Below are positions 42,326-56,040 of a stretch of 64,000 nt of DNA, in pieces. Position numbers and translations under genes: made by a program. The stretch spans positions 2,272,874 to 2,336,873 of the forward strand of contig RPFO01000188.1 of the NCBI GenBank assembly GCA_009746045.1, written 5' to 3'. Position 1 is the first letter of the stretch. Each line of letters starts with the position of its first letter. Below the pieces are notes generated by a model. The model was not told the DNA's origin. It saw only the letters and a list, made by a program, of their open reading frames with translations, and searched no databases. The stretch comes from Mesostigma viride (lineage: Eukaryota; Streptophyta; Mesostigmatophyceae; Mesostigmatales; Mesostigmataceae).

Positions 42326-43665
42326 TGTCGCACAGTCGCACTGGCCTCGTCGTCGCTATAATGCATTACACCGTCAGTAGCACAGCTGGCATTTGCTGGC
42401 ACACTGTTATTTCCAGATAAATAGGTGTACGTTTATTCCAAATATAACCAGTAGTTAATGCCTGCTAAGCCTAGGGTATCAAGATGTCAGTGGCTAAAAC
42501 GGAGCCTTGCTAGACCACTTTGCTAGCACACTGTTAATATGTGTTATGTACCTAGTCCTAGCTGTCTCCTACCGGCCAAACATTTTGCAAGGCTTGCGCT
42601 TTATGAAAAGAACTGTACGCATCTACTTCTAGTGGTAAAAATCTCAGATGTGCAGTGAACGCGCCGCGCCCAGAACCTGGGCACCGCGCCAGTGCCCGCT
42701 GCCCGCTGGTACCCCCAAAAAATTCTAAGTCCAAACCGCGTATTCTGAAATAAAGTACGCGTATAATACGCGGAGGCCTCCAGTACGCGTTTTCCCGTAT
42801 TTTTTCGGCTCCGTACGGCGTACTGACCAACCCGGCTTGTACTCATGCGTGGATTATGTAAGCGAGGGTCGATGTCGACCCGAGGATCTTGTGTGGATTG
42901 TTTCGGAATTCTCTGGAAGGTCGGCGCCATGGCGGCGCCCGACTTGCCAGCTTGGTGGCGGGCAGGCCTAGGTGAAATTGGTCTGAGGACGAGAGTCTCG
43001 TCCTCTTGGTTCGGAATGAAGTGAGTGTGTTATCACCTGTCTGAACCCGGGGCATTATTCCAACTGCATTTGGTGGCTCTATCCTAAATGTAGGTTGTGT
43101 AGATATATATCATCGTGAGCCGTAACAGAGCAAAACCCGCATCTGTTCCGTTAATCCCACTTCCATAGAGTGGTCGCGGTTAGCCGAAAAACCCGTAATA
43201 ACCTACCCTGACATAGGATCTAGTTAGCTGAGATACCTCGAGGCTGACTTGTGGCCGGAGCCACACAGGGGAACATACAATGTGACCGGAGTTATTCTGG
43301 CGGAGACTGAATAACGGTGCCGAGCGCCGGTTGTGGCGCGACGCACACACGTGTACGCAAGTTACGTAGCTAGCAACTAGTCTAGTGGACGTTGTGCGTA
43401 GTAACGTTGCTCCAGGTCTAGAAGCCTCTAGAGCCTGGACACGTGGCGGACAATTGAGCGTAGTCCAGTTGTCCTAGGGAACTCGTGTGAGTGATGTGTC
43501 CACGACATATAATGTGTGCCCACATATGGAGTGAATAATGACAAGGAACGCCCGATCCCTGGCGTTGCTGCATCCATCATTCTCACACTGAGTCCCCCAA
43601 CGTCTCCGACGTACATCTATATCTAACTGATCTTTCGCACAACCCGGACGGGTTCATCATTACAC

Positions 43666-43677
43666 TGGTATCGGAGG
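43666..43677 (+). promoter_or_regulatory. primer-binding site of the Ty3-like element
   Basis: tggtatcggagg lies one base after the LTR end. The same 13 bases (tggtatcggaggt) serve the nested non-autonomous element, so both probably use the same tRNA primer. Confidence 0.75.
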
Positions 43678-44310
43678 TTAGGTTAGGGTGGTTGAACATG
43701 GCGGCCTAGAGCCGGGTATAGCTTAGCTAAGGCCCAGAGCCGACCGGTTTCATCCCGCCCAGCATAGGCGGTTGCCAAAGTCCGGGAACGCTCAGGACAG
43801 CTATAGCCGCAGCCGGGGCGCCATCCCAGACCTCTTAACCCTTAACCCATCGTTGGGTGTTCAAGGACGCTAGACGTCCATGAACGTGGTAAGAAGTTAG
43901 AGAGTCCCTGATTTCCTTCTTGCCCTTCCTGTCTTACCCACGCGCGTAGAAACGGGGTTTTTGTTTTCTGTCGTAAATATTCCGTATTAATGTTCGTGAC
44001 TATTGGTACCCAGGTTGCCCCAGAGGCCAACCTTCGTGAGCCGCGTGAGCGGACCCCCAGAGGGCAACGCTGCTTACGGTTCGAGGGTAGCTACCGGCTG
44101 GCCGTTGCCGATTGTGTTGCCGGTGGCTGGACCTCAACGTTTGCGTACTGTTTGTGCATGAACGTACTGTTTCTGCCTGTCGTGTTTCTCCCTCGTTGTG
44201 AGCACGTCACCTGCACGTAGAGGTATCCTGGGTGGGCTTTCCTCCTTTCCTCTTCCTTCTTGCATGTCATGCCTGCTTTCCCATACTGCTCAATACCTAA
44301 TCTGTAGTTC

Positions 44311-44664
44311 ATGGGAACCTCTCGCAACAGACGTAATAATGAAGGAGGACATAGACGTATTAATCATGGAGGTAGATCCCAATACCTGTACTATGCAGTA
44401 GCACACGACGGGGCCACAGGCCAACCGGGTATTTTCTATAGTTGGGCTGCGTGTAGTAATCATATTAAGGATAAAGTTTTACACCCAGCGTCGTTAGCTA
44501 GATGGCAGGGATTTAGTACATTAGCAGAGGCAGATCAGTTTATTAAGGATAATATGCCCCTCCCAGAAGGGCTGCACCAGCATAGGAGTGTCACACAGTT
44601 CCCTGCACAGGATGTGTTGCGTGCACTGGAGCAGCTTCACCTGGGCCCATCCTCGAGGGCATAA
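44311..44664 (+). CDS. ORF with RNase H1 N-terminal (viroplasmin-type) domain (117 aa)
   Basis: Residues 27-80 read YYAVAHDGATGQPGIFYSW followed by a Cys-containing helix and WQGFSTLAEADQFIKD. That is the pattern of the small hybrid-binding domain at the N-terminus of eukaryotic RNase H1, also known as the viroplasmin domain. It lies between the primer-binding site and Gag, i.e. in the leader of the Ty3-like element. It might bind RNA:DNA hybrids during reverse transcription (inference). The first ~25 residues are basic and Asn/Arg-rich. Confidence 0.7.
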   Translation: MGTSRNRRNNEGGHRRINHGGRSQYLYYAVAHDGATGQPGIFYSWAACSNHIKDKVLHPASLARWQGFSTLAEADQFIKDNMPLPEGLHQHRSVTQFPAQDVLRALEQLHLGPSSRA

Positions 44665-44903
44665 CCACAGTATATAGTGATACTTATATTTTTATATTAT
44701 ATTATTAATATAGTGATACTGCCTATTAGCTGAGATAGTATCTCATAACTAACTATATTGTAACAATATAGTTAGTAGATAATATTAGTATTATTAGAAG
44801 CATTAGTTGTGGCTTCTTCTCTTTTCTCTCTTGCCTGCCTGTGCTGGGGGAGGTACTGTGTGAGGTACTGTGTAAGGTGCTGGTACGGTACCTGGGCCCC
44901 AGA

Positions 44904-47011
<2,108 letters not shown>

Positions 47012-47454
47012 TCCCTCAGTGCGCTGGAACCTCACGGCCCTCCTGTGGTCGTGGCGGAGTACCTATACCAGGCACTTGACCAGCAGGAGGAGGCGGAGGA
47101 GGCCGATGTATACACGGTCACTTCCCCCGGGAGACGTGATGGTCGCAGCTAGTATTGGTGCCTAGCTGTGTCATTCTACCAAACTAGCTGCGGGCCATTA
47201 TTGGTGCCTCTCGCTCATACGTTTCCCGGGCGACATCTTCGCACGAGGGGGAAGGGAGGAGTAGAGTTACTAGTCAACCAGGTAGAACAGACGCCCGCAC
47301 CAGATGCAGACGCGTCGGCCCCAGAGGCCAATAACGTAGATAGGAACGACGGGCAGGCCCCAGAGGTCTCCCTGCCCTCTGCCTTACCAGACACCAGAAC
47401 AAGCACTCCGGCGTCCCCTGGCCTCGTGGACATCATGGCTGTTGGCCACGGCAT

Positions 47455-47614
47455 CCCTATGGAGGTGGCAGCCACCGTACGTGGCGCCTCTGGGCGCCGC
47501 CGACATTATCCTCGGCGTGGACGTACTGGCAGGATGCGCATCCTGCGCCTAGGACGTAACGATCAGTGTCAAGCGCCGCGTGGTGTGGTTCCTGGAATCA
47601 TGGTTCCTTCTGGT
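47455..47614 (+). pseudogene. relic of retroviral-type aspartic protease
   Basis: In one + frame the sequence reads PPYVAPLGAADIILGVDVLA, the family's ILG-x-D-x-L C-terminal signature. A stop follows within ten codons and the frame is cut by the foldback element at 47,615. No upstream active-site DSG was found in an intact frame. Confidence 0.6.
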
Positions 47615-48199
47615 GCCCTCAGCACCAATACAGTTGTACAAGCTAATGCTTATACTTTTTTATGCGCAAACCTTTTAGCTAAGGTTAACGCATATTCTTA
47701 CATCCTGCGCAGGATGTAAGAATATGCGTTAACCTTAGCTAAAAGGTTTGCGCATAAAAAGTATAAGCATTAGCTTGTACAACTTAAAACCTTTGCGCGT
47801 TGGGGCGGAATATTAAGCGGCTCCCTAACTAGGGTTTACTTCCGCATCGAATTACTAATTCGATATCGAATTACTGATTCGATATTAACCCCGGGAAGGT
47901 CCGATATCTACCTCGCTAGGCGATTAATTAGGTCCGACCGGTGCCCCGGCGGATCCTCCCAAATAATCCCTACTCGGCACTGGCCCCACGAGGTTTCGAA
48001 CCCATGACTTCCGCGCCGCGCCGGTTCTAAGTTGTACAAGCTAATGCTTATACTTTTTATGCGCAAACCTTTTAGCTAAGGTTAACGCATATTCTTACAT
48101 CCTGCGCAGGATGTAAGAATATGCGTTAACCTTAGCTAAAAGGTTTGCGCATAAAAAAGTATAAGCATTAGCTTGTACAACTGTATTGGTGCTGAGGGC
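47615..48199. mobile_element. foldback element with two large palindromes as termini
   Basis: The ends are an inverted repeat of about 170 bp starting gccctcagcaccaatacagt. Each end contains a nearly perfect palindrome of about 150 bp (47,633-47,785 and 48,030-48,182) centred on tcctgcgcagga. The 245-bp core has a tRNA-like tttcgaacccatgac segment. No coding capacity and no clear target duplication. Confidence 0.8.
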
Positions 48200-48860
48200 G
48201 CAGCCGTTCAGAAATTTACTTGAGATTTGGAAATCTAAACGTCCGCGCAAATTTTAGTAGGGCTGCACGCAAGCTACCTTTCAAAATTTTGCGCAAGTAT
48301 GGAACGCAATTCATTCGTCCGGAGGAATGCTGCTCGTCAACTGCCCCCGTTCAGAAAGTTGCGCCGAACTTTACTTGAGATTTGGAAATCTGAACGTGCG
48401 GTTGGAGTTTCGCGGGGAAACCCAAGTTCCCAAGTAATTCACCAATGACGCGCTTCGAACACTTGCCCGCTAAAACCTAAGCAGCCGCTCCGGCTGGCCA
48501 CTTAAACGAAACTTGATGTAGGACCACCCGTGGCCCCTGCCGCCTGCCCGCTCCGACTTAAGGCACACCAGCCGGCGCAGAACCGGTGGGTGGAGAAGTG
48601 TCACTCTGCGCCTGTGCAGTCGCAGCATGGACGGGGAGTGCAACCCGCTGCACCCTCCGCACACCTTGCGCTGCTAGCAAGGTGTACCCCACCTGCCAGG
48701 CTGACATGGCCTGGCCAATGAGCGACCATTGCTCCACCTTGATCCAGGAGCCCTGGGGCGGCGGATGCACCTTCGGCAAAGCCCATGCTTAGTTCACAAA
48801 ACCCCGCGGGTGGCTGAACCAAGAGACCTGTGGCACGCTCCCACACAAGCCCCTTGCCCC
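48200..48860. other. gene-free spacer with a short dispersed repeat
   Basis: Two copies of ttacttgagatttggaaatc (about 48,216 and 48,371), each beside cgttcagaaa. No reliable coding frame. Confidence 0.5.
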
Positions 48861-48862
48861 GG

Positions 48863-49960
48863 TCACGATAAGCCTGGGACCCTTGGTTGGTAACTGACAA
48901 GGGTGGGCAGTGCTCGCATGGGGGCGCCTGCCTTGTTGACGGGCGCGTAGGGTGCCTGATCATCGTGCTCCACATACTGCGCCGTGAGTTGACTGGGCAA
49001 CACGACATCGACCGGTGGCAGCTCAATGTGGCTAGCGACATGCTGCATCACCGCCTGCGTAGAACCTTGGCCAGCGATGTTGGTCCAGAACGCGCGCAGC
49101 CGATGGGTATTCCCTCCCAGCCTGGCATTGTCCGACACCACGGGTTCCCCCAAAATACCCACAATGGTGCCCCAATTCTCCCGAACAGTGGGGCTGGGAC
49201 TGTCCACGGCCACTACATTTTCAAATAAGTAGGCGGGTGGCACCTGCTGCAGCTGCTGGAGCTCGCCCACAATGCGCAGCATGTCCCAAAATAGGCCGCT
49301 CCTGCTGTCGGCAAGGCCCCGGCCATGCCCAGCCTGGCTCATGCCTTGGCACTCCCAGCCAGCAATGACCAACCCTACCTCGCCATGTTGTGAGATGAGG
49401 CGGCGCAGCTGCTGCTGCCCAAGGAAGCGCACGTCATGAGTGCCCTCGCCGAAGACATCAGCCCAGGCGGATGGAGGAAATTGTGCTGGGTATGCTTGCG
49501 ACAAGATAGCGCAGTGGTGCAAATATGCCGCCCTGGCTGTGAGCGATGCCTCCACCGCAATGAGCTTGCTGCATACCCCCCGCTGCTCAGGAAACCGGCT
49601 ATGCCGCCACCCATACCTGCGAACAGCTCCAGCACGACGGTGGCACGCCCGAAGTCCGGGATGCGTTCCAGCACCTCTGCGCTAAAGCCGGGGTACTGCG
49701 TGATGGCACCCGGCTGGCGCCGCTTCCCCCCAGCACCCTTGGGCAGTGCCTGACATGCCGCCATCACCCGTGCGCGCACATCGCGCAGGCGTGGCAGGGG
49801 CGCAACCTGGGCAAGCCAACTTTGCCTCTGCGCATCCCGCGCTGGCAACGCCGCAGGCAGCACACACCGGTGCCTATCGCGCGCGCGCTTGTCGCTAGCC
49901 GCTTGCGCCATGTGCACCGCTTGCGCGTCCGGCCACACGCCCCCCCCCAGTTCTCAGCCG
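48863..49960 (-). pseudogene. cytosine-C5 DNA methyltransferase of a retroelement
   Basis: Would methylate cytosine in DNA using S-adenosylmethionine. Motif I is VLELFAGMGGGIAGF (about 49,595-49,635). Motif IV is IAGWECQGMSQAG (about 49,346-49,368), with the catalytic Cys but Glu in place of the usual Pro before it. Motif VI is LFENVVAVD (about 49,211). The motif VIII-like HRLRAFWTNIAGQG follows. The ORF continues directly from the Gag-protease frame after a shift in a run of nine C (49,940-49,948), and shifts again at a run of six C (49,576-49,581). A short target-recognition region is all that remains before the stop at 48,863. Both shifts are in homopolymers, so the enzyme could be intact in reality. 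Confidence 0.8.
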
Positions 49961-52900
49961 CATCCCCTGGCTCCACCTCTATGCTGGCGGGCGACACCAC
50001 TGCAGCCACACACGCGTCTAGCGACACCACCCCCTGCGGGTTAGGCTCCGGGTCGCTGCTGCACTGAATGGGAAGAAGCGCCTTTTGCTTCCCCTCCCCC
50101 TGCCAATCACGGCGGTAGGTCGCAACCTCCAGCCAAGGGTCAATTATGAGCCCGAGGCGATACATGACGTCCATCCCGATAAGGGCTGCATACCCACACC
50201 TGTCGACCACCAAGGCCGGCACAGCCACGCAGGCCATCCGCTTTGGGTCCGTGGGGTTGAGGATGACGTTGATCAGCATGGAAGTCATTGCATCGGGTCG
50301 CGCCGCTGGCCCTTTCCATCCCTCCACGAGAACGGTGCTGTCTATGAGCCCGCCGTTCTCACGGGTCGCACCACACATCTTGGCCAGCTCCATGGTGATC
50401 ACGAGCGGCCCGGCTCCGCCATCCAGCTTGGTGACGGACTTTGCGCTGGGGCACACCATAGGGCCCCAACAAGTGCCGTCCTCGCTGATTGCCTGGAAAG
50501 CGATAGCCGGGGACCCATCAGGGTGCTTTGCCACCGTGACTGTCCTCGGCACCCGTGACATCCGCTCCTCGCGGGTTGCTTCCCGGGGCATGGTTGGTGC
50601 TGGGACGTCTGCCGGGGTTGCCGGCATAACTGGCATGGTGACCCGCCGCGCAGTTTCCGCCACCGGCAATGTGCGTGCGTCTAGGCTGTCGGCGCACCGC
50701 TGCAGTGCCGCAGCTGCTTGGTGCACCAACGTGATGCCCCGCTGCCCGCAGCCATCAATCACTTGCCTGGCAGAAAACAAGGGAGCATCAATCACTCCAT
50801 CCACTGGCAAGAATGGTGGCAGCTTGCGCCGCTGCTCGGCGTCGGCGGGGTTCGGGTGCTCCAGCAGCGATGACTCACCGCCGGTTGAACCTGCCGGGAA
50901 CGATGCAGGAAGCTGGGGTGGCCCCCCCTCACCATTTCCCGTGGTTGGTAGGAACGACGGCAATGCCCGTGCCTGCTTGCCTCGGGTAGCTGCCTGGACC
51001 TCGACGGCATGGATAGGAGCCCAGAACAAGTCGGGTTGCTCCACCAGCGTATACGCGTCATACGCTTCCATCCCCGCCGCCTGCCCACTCGGTTGGCTGG
51101 GTGACGCCGGCGCTGCCGATACCTCAGCTGCCTGCTCTGTTGGCGTGCTGTCGGCCGCCACCATGGCCGCTGCATGTGCTTGCACGGTCTTGGTGACCAC
51201 TGGGTACTTGCACCCTGCCGGAGCATGGGCGGGCGTTCCAGCCGCGTGCTCCTTCTTGCACTGGGCTGGGCAGGCCCGCTTCACGTGATCTGGCTTCCCG
51301 CAGATCCAACATGCCTTGTGCGGGTCAGCCGTCGCCTGGCCGGTGCTGCTGGAGGCCGTGTTGTCGCCCCCCGCGCTGGCTGGCTTGTCCGCCTGCGACC
51401 CAAACTGCCGGCTGCTTGGTCCACCCCTTCCACCGCTGGACCCTCCACCGCCTGATTGCGCGCCACCCACCCTGTTACCCTTGTGCGCTTGGGCGACTTC
51501 TTGGCGTACCAGCTCCACTAGGTCCGGGAGACCCCGTGCCTGTCGCCGGTTGAACGCATGCACTTCCGTGCACAGCTGGGCCAGGTCCCAATGACAACCA
51601 AATCTAGGTTGTGGGATCATGGCAGCTTTTGGACCCAACGCCTTGAGCCACTTCTCACACGCCTCCGCCTCCGTCCATGCCGGGACCTCATCCCGCAAGA
51701 CCTCCAGGCGGTCCATCGTGGCGTCAGGCGACTCCTTGTCCCCCACCTTGAAATCATGCCACTCCGCCTCCGCCTTGGTGGAGGAGTGGGCGTACTTGGC
51801 GCGCAGCAGTTCCCACAGCTCCTCGGCAGGGTCGACGTCAAATACCACGTGTTGGTAGTCCGGCAAGCCTTGTTGGTCGCGCCTGTACCACACATCGGAT
51901 CTTCCCGTCTTCAGCGCCACCTCATGGTAGCCTGTGACCCACCGCTGCACCAGCTTTTGCGTGTTGCCCGAGAAAAACATTGGGATGTTGTCCATCTCAA
52001 AGGACTTCGGCAGCTGGTTATGCGTGACGATATACTGCTGGTGCAGCCAAGTCTTATATTTCCAATAGGCTTGGTTGATGTCAACAAGCCCACCGTCAGC
52101 AGTATACCTGTCCTTGAGCTCCACCTGCGCTTGCACCGGCATTCCCACCTTGGATCCCTCAATCGGCGACCCATTGTAGCCCACCGGCATGCTTGGCGTC
52201 CTTGGTAGAGTAGCCACAAACCTCGGCTCCAGCCCATAGCCTCGTTCCACCGTGTATGGACTGCCTCGCTGCAATCCCGGAATGATGCCTGGCCGCACCC
52301 ACGGTGTTTGTAGCCGTGGCGTCGCTGGGTTTGTTGGTGCCGGCGCATGCGGCACGCCAAAAGAAAACCCAGTTTGTGCACTAGGCATCCCAGGCACATG
52401 CTGCCGCGACGCCTGCATCTGTGGCGCTTGCGCCTGTGGCTGCACGGATGGTGCCTGCGACATTAAAGGCACCTGCGACTGCAACACCTGCGCTTGGGGC
52501 TGCCAAACTTGCGCCTGCGGCTGCAACACTTGCGGCTGTGGTAGGTGCGGCGCTGGTGTCAGCGTTGCTTGCGCGGTCCACGTCGCGTGCAGACTTGCAA
52601 TCTGCGCCGCCAACTGCGCCGTCTGCTGCTGCTGCAACTGCATAGCCCTGCTGTTGCTGCTGCATCTGTTGTTGGGATTGTGCTACATGTTGCAAAATCT
52701 GCTGCAACACATCCGCACCCACCCCCTGGCTGGCACTTGGCCCCGGCGCTAGCCCGGTGCCTGCCAACCCGCTGAGCCGTATCTGCGATGATGGTGTGAT
52801 GGGAAGTACTGTTCCATCTTGAGGACCTGCCGCGCTGCCACCCAGCCCTCCGTTGACGACCGATGTGTCACCACCACCACCACCAACGCCACCACTCCGA

Positions 52901-53135
52901 TCGGCGACCCCCCCCCATTGCCCATCCCGGAACCCGAGGCTGCTGGTGGGACGAGTGGCCCATTGCCGTTGTCGCCAGTTGGCAAGGATGCCTGCGTGCC
53001 TGCAGCATCACCCTGCCGCGGTGCGCCATCCACCACCGTGCCTTGGTTGGGGTTGGCGCCCCCTTGATGTTGACCATCTTGGTCTGCCATCAAGCTTCGT
53101 GCTTGTGCTCTCGTGAGCACCGTTTCTGCAACCAA
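49949..53135 (-). pseudogene. Gag-protease polyprotein of the methyltransferase-bearing retroelement
   Basis: Begins about 53,090 (MADQDGQHQGGANPNQG), with several frame changes in the low-complexity first 500 bases, then runs open from 52,643 to the C run at 49,948. Order: Gln-rich coiled region (MQLQQQQTAQLAAQIA), Ala/Gln/Pro repeats, a Gag capsid-like region (EELWELLRAKYAHSSTKAEA, EVPAWTEAEACEKWLKAL), CCHC knuckle CWICGKPDHVKRAC (about 51,270-51,312), and a retropepsin-like domain with KLDGGAGPLVITMELAKM and later YAALIGMDVMYRLGLI. The active site reads DGG instead of the usual DSG/DTG. No reverse transcriptase or integrase follows; the methyltransferase takes that place. No LTRs were identified. 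Confidence 0.75.
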
Positions 53136-55557
53136 TCACTGGGCTACAGAGTGAGCAGACGTAGTGCAAAATCAGTATGCACCACAGGGGCCACCACTTG
53201 GCCCCTTCAACTTGCTGGCACCACACCAGATGCACAGGGCAAGGAGAAAGAAAACAATTGCCTGAAAGCTGAAAACCAATGCTGCTTCAGGACCTGCTTG
53301 CAAGCTGCCTGCCTTGACAGCCTTGCACAGCCAGCTTTACCTCTATTCCTAGTATTCAGGAAGAGGCCTCAGCCTTGACCAAGCTTACCTACCAACTCTC
53401 AGTTAGCTCTGTGTGGATAAGACGAGAAGCCAGTGCCAACTGCACTTCTCAAAAAGGTGAGACCTGAGAGTGAGGTATGACTAGGTTAGGCTTCACACTG
53501 TGTTCTTTGTTGCAAATGAAATAACGTTTTTATTACCAATACTCTACCTAACTTGGCAGCTCTGTTTCAGCAATGGCTGGGCTCGATGAAAGAAAGGAGG
53601 GCTGGCCACACTTGCCACGCACCACCATGACCAAGACAGAGTTCAAGGATCCACACAGAGCTACATCCAACGCCCTGGTGGAAACACACACTTATCCCAA
53701 TGAATGCCTCACACTTACGCAATATCTTGCGTCAGCCTTACCTCGTAGCCACGCTCAGTATCTGATCCTGACGACAACCGCTTTGTCGTCCATACTGCTT
53801 CAATTACACCAAAGCTACTCCGTGGCACTCGGCTTTGGTCAGCACCAAGACCTAAAAGTACACAAAATCCTAAGTCGTTGTCTGCAACGACTCCCTGTTC
53901 CGCATATGAAACATATCATCTAGCACTTTCTCTTTAGACGACAAAATCAACTAGACAACCTGGGTAGGCCAGAAATCCCAGACGACAAAATGCCCTTGTC
54001 GCAGATCACTCCAGTGTCGACTTGCCGACCCCTGAGCTTGCCAAACAACTATATCACCAACCAAGCATGTACGACAACTAGCTGGCCCTGACGAGAAAAG
54101 CTGCCTCGTCGCATTCACAAAAGCGGCTTGCCAGCCTGCCGAATATCAATGCCAATATTGCACGACATTATCTACCTGCAGCGGACAGTTCTCGAGATCA
54201 ATAACGCGCCAGCTTGCGTGCACGTGCATGTTCAGCCTGCACGATCCGCATAATTGCCAGGCTGGCAGCCTAGCTTGGTCCGTGTTGTAGTCCAGCAGCC
54301 AGTGCGTGCTGCTTGCCATGCAGCGTTGGCACTGACCTCCTGGTGACGCATGTCAGTACCGCTGTCAACTCCCAGTGCTGCGCGTCGCACTACGGCGCAT
54401 GCGTTGCTCCCGTAAGGCCCAAATGCCAAAGGCGTAACAACTCGCACACGCGCAATGCCTAGCTGCCTCGCCTCGTCCCCCGGGCCGGCCGCGTGGCGGC
54501 CTCGCGTAAAGCCAATACTCGTGCGAATCGGAACGGCGCGCGACAATCCCAGTTGTGATAATAAGCATCGTCGCCTGCAGCCGTGCATCCGGTAGTATTG
54601 GTATTGGTCGACCCCATCAATTGGGTTGTCTTGGCGTTGATTGGTGTGCGCCTGTGATTCGGGTCGCTGGCGGAATTTTATATGCTGCCGCGGCCCTGCA
54701 CTAGCGCGGTCGCCAGGGAGGGCAGCGCGGTGAGAGGGAAATTGATGGATAATTTGGTGGAAGTGGGGGAGATTCCAGGAAGGATTATGGGGGTTCCTGT
54801 TCCTGCTGTTCCAGTCCAGAGATCCGGAGTTTCCAGTCACCCAGGGCATCGCCCTGTGATTTGTTCCAGTTTCCAGTGGTGCCTCATGTGATGAGGGCAC
54901 GGTATTAATGAGGGCACGGTATTATGTTGCTTGAGTCGACCGTGAAATGTCATGCTTGACCTGGGGTAGGTAGCCGGCCTTAGGCCAACCTGGACCTCGT
55001 TCTTGGTGTAAGGTCCCGGTAGATAGGACAAAGGTGGGAGTCGGAAGGTGGACACTGTAGGAATGACTTCGTGGTGGGAAGACAGCCAGCAGGCAAGGTG
55101 GAGCGCCCCACACCTATAATGCCAATGGATGCCCTGTACCGTCAGTACTGGGAATATCCCCGCCGTCTGGAGCAGTCTCTAGTCATGGAAGCCCCGCCAT
55201 GGCGAAAAAGTCAAACGAGCTGTTCATTCAGGCGACTGTGAACCCACGCGGAGAAGTTTCTGTTGTCAAAACCCGAAAGCCCTCACGTGATAGGATCTGG
55301 TTTCCTCCCTTCGGCCTATAGTAGTAGGGAGAGACGTTGACTACGTCAAGACTTGTCCTTGTGTGGCGAGTTTTGGGGGAATTGGTTTCACTGGCCCGTT
55401 GGGGTTGGGACATAGTACCCCTATATGGTCAACCTACGGCCGCGATGATCAGCGACCGATCGGCTACTCAGAATTAATTGTTGTGTGTGTTTTCTTTTCC
55501 TGTGTTTCTTCACCTCTATGACGGTAGAGACTACCGTCCCCTGGGGAGGGGGAGGAG
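53136..55557. other. 2.4 kb without recognised genes; polypurine tract at its end
   Basis: Open frames here (for example + 53,573-53,923 and - 54,232-54,900) show no domain. The last bases, 55,541-55,557 (cctggggagggggaggag), form a polypurine tract directly before the LTR copy at 55,558. So the right part is probably the 3' end of the Ty3-like element. Confidence 0.55.
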
Positions 55558-56039
55558 TGTTGCGCGCCCGACCCTTGGAACGGGCGCAACAATGGAATAA
55601 ATTATGTATTTTGGCTTGTTGTCATAGTCCATAGGACTTCGGGACTCATTTCGGGACTTATTTGGGAATTGTCCCTTGGTCAGGACTTTTGTATGGAATT
55701 ATGCTAGTTTGTGTGATTCGGACTAGTTATTTTGGGCCTAGGTTGATGTATGAGATCTTCTAGGGGCCGGTGCAGTCGCGCCGCGCTGCGTACTCTATAG
55801 CTGGTTGAGCCCTTGTACTCATGCGTGGATTATGTAAGCGAGGGTCGATGTCGACCCGAGGATCTTGTGTGGACTGTTTCGGAATTCTCTGGAAGGTCGG
55901 CGCCATGTCGGCGCCCGACTTGCCAGCTTGGTGGCAGGCCTAGGTGAAATTGGTCTGAGGACGCGAGTCTCGTCCTCTTGGTTCGGAATGAAATGAGTGC
56001 ATGTGTTATCACCTGTCTGAACCCGGGGCATTATTCCAA
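55558..56039 (+). repeat. truncated 3' LTR copy of the Ty3-like element
   Basis: Starts tgttgcgcgcccgaccc after the polypurine tract and matches both halves of the 5' LTR (38,007-38,273 and 42,836-43,063), including a 4-base cggc indel near 55,935. Similarity stops at attattccaac, about 600 bp short of the LTR end defined at 43,664. Confidence 0.75.
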
Positions 56040-56040
56040 C

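Larger units (their letters stand above)
38274..42835 (-). mobile_element. hAT DNA transposon inside the LTR, 8-bp target duplication
   Basis: The ends are ccgggttgg (38,274) and its reverse complement (ending 42,835). cttgtact is duplicated at 38,266-38,273 and 42,836-42,843. An 8-bp duplication is diagnostic of hAT elements. Subterminal regions share acgcg(t/g)attata-type motifs. It carries a decayed transposase on the minus strand and is itself interrupted by an LTR element at 38,629-41,304. Confidence 0.88.
38007..43664 (+). repeat. 5' LTR of a Ty3-like element, interrupted by a hAT transposon
   Basis: 38,007-38,273 matches 55,558-55,815, and 42,836-43,063 matches 55,810-56,039, so one LTR copy was split. 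It ends ...ttaca at 43,664, one base before a primer-binding site. Removing the hAT gives an LTR of about 1.1 kb; the downstream copy is truncated after about 480 bp. Confidence 0.75.

Noticed and set aside
53573-54900. ORFs of 116 and 222 codons between the methyltransferase element and the LTR
   Set aside because: No recognisable motif, no splice or promoter context, composition like the surrounding non-coding DNA.
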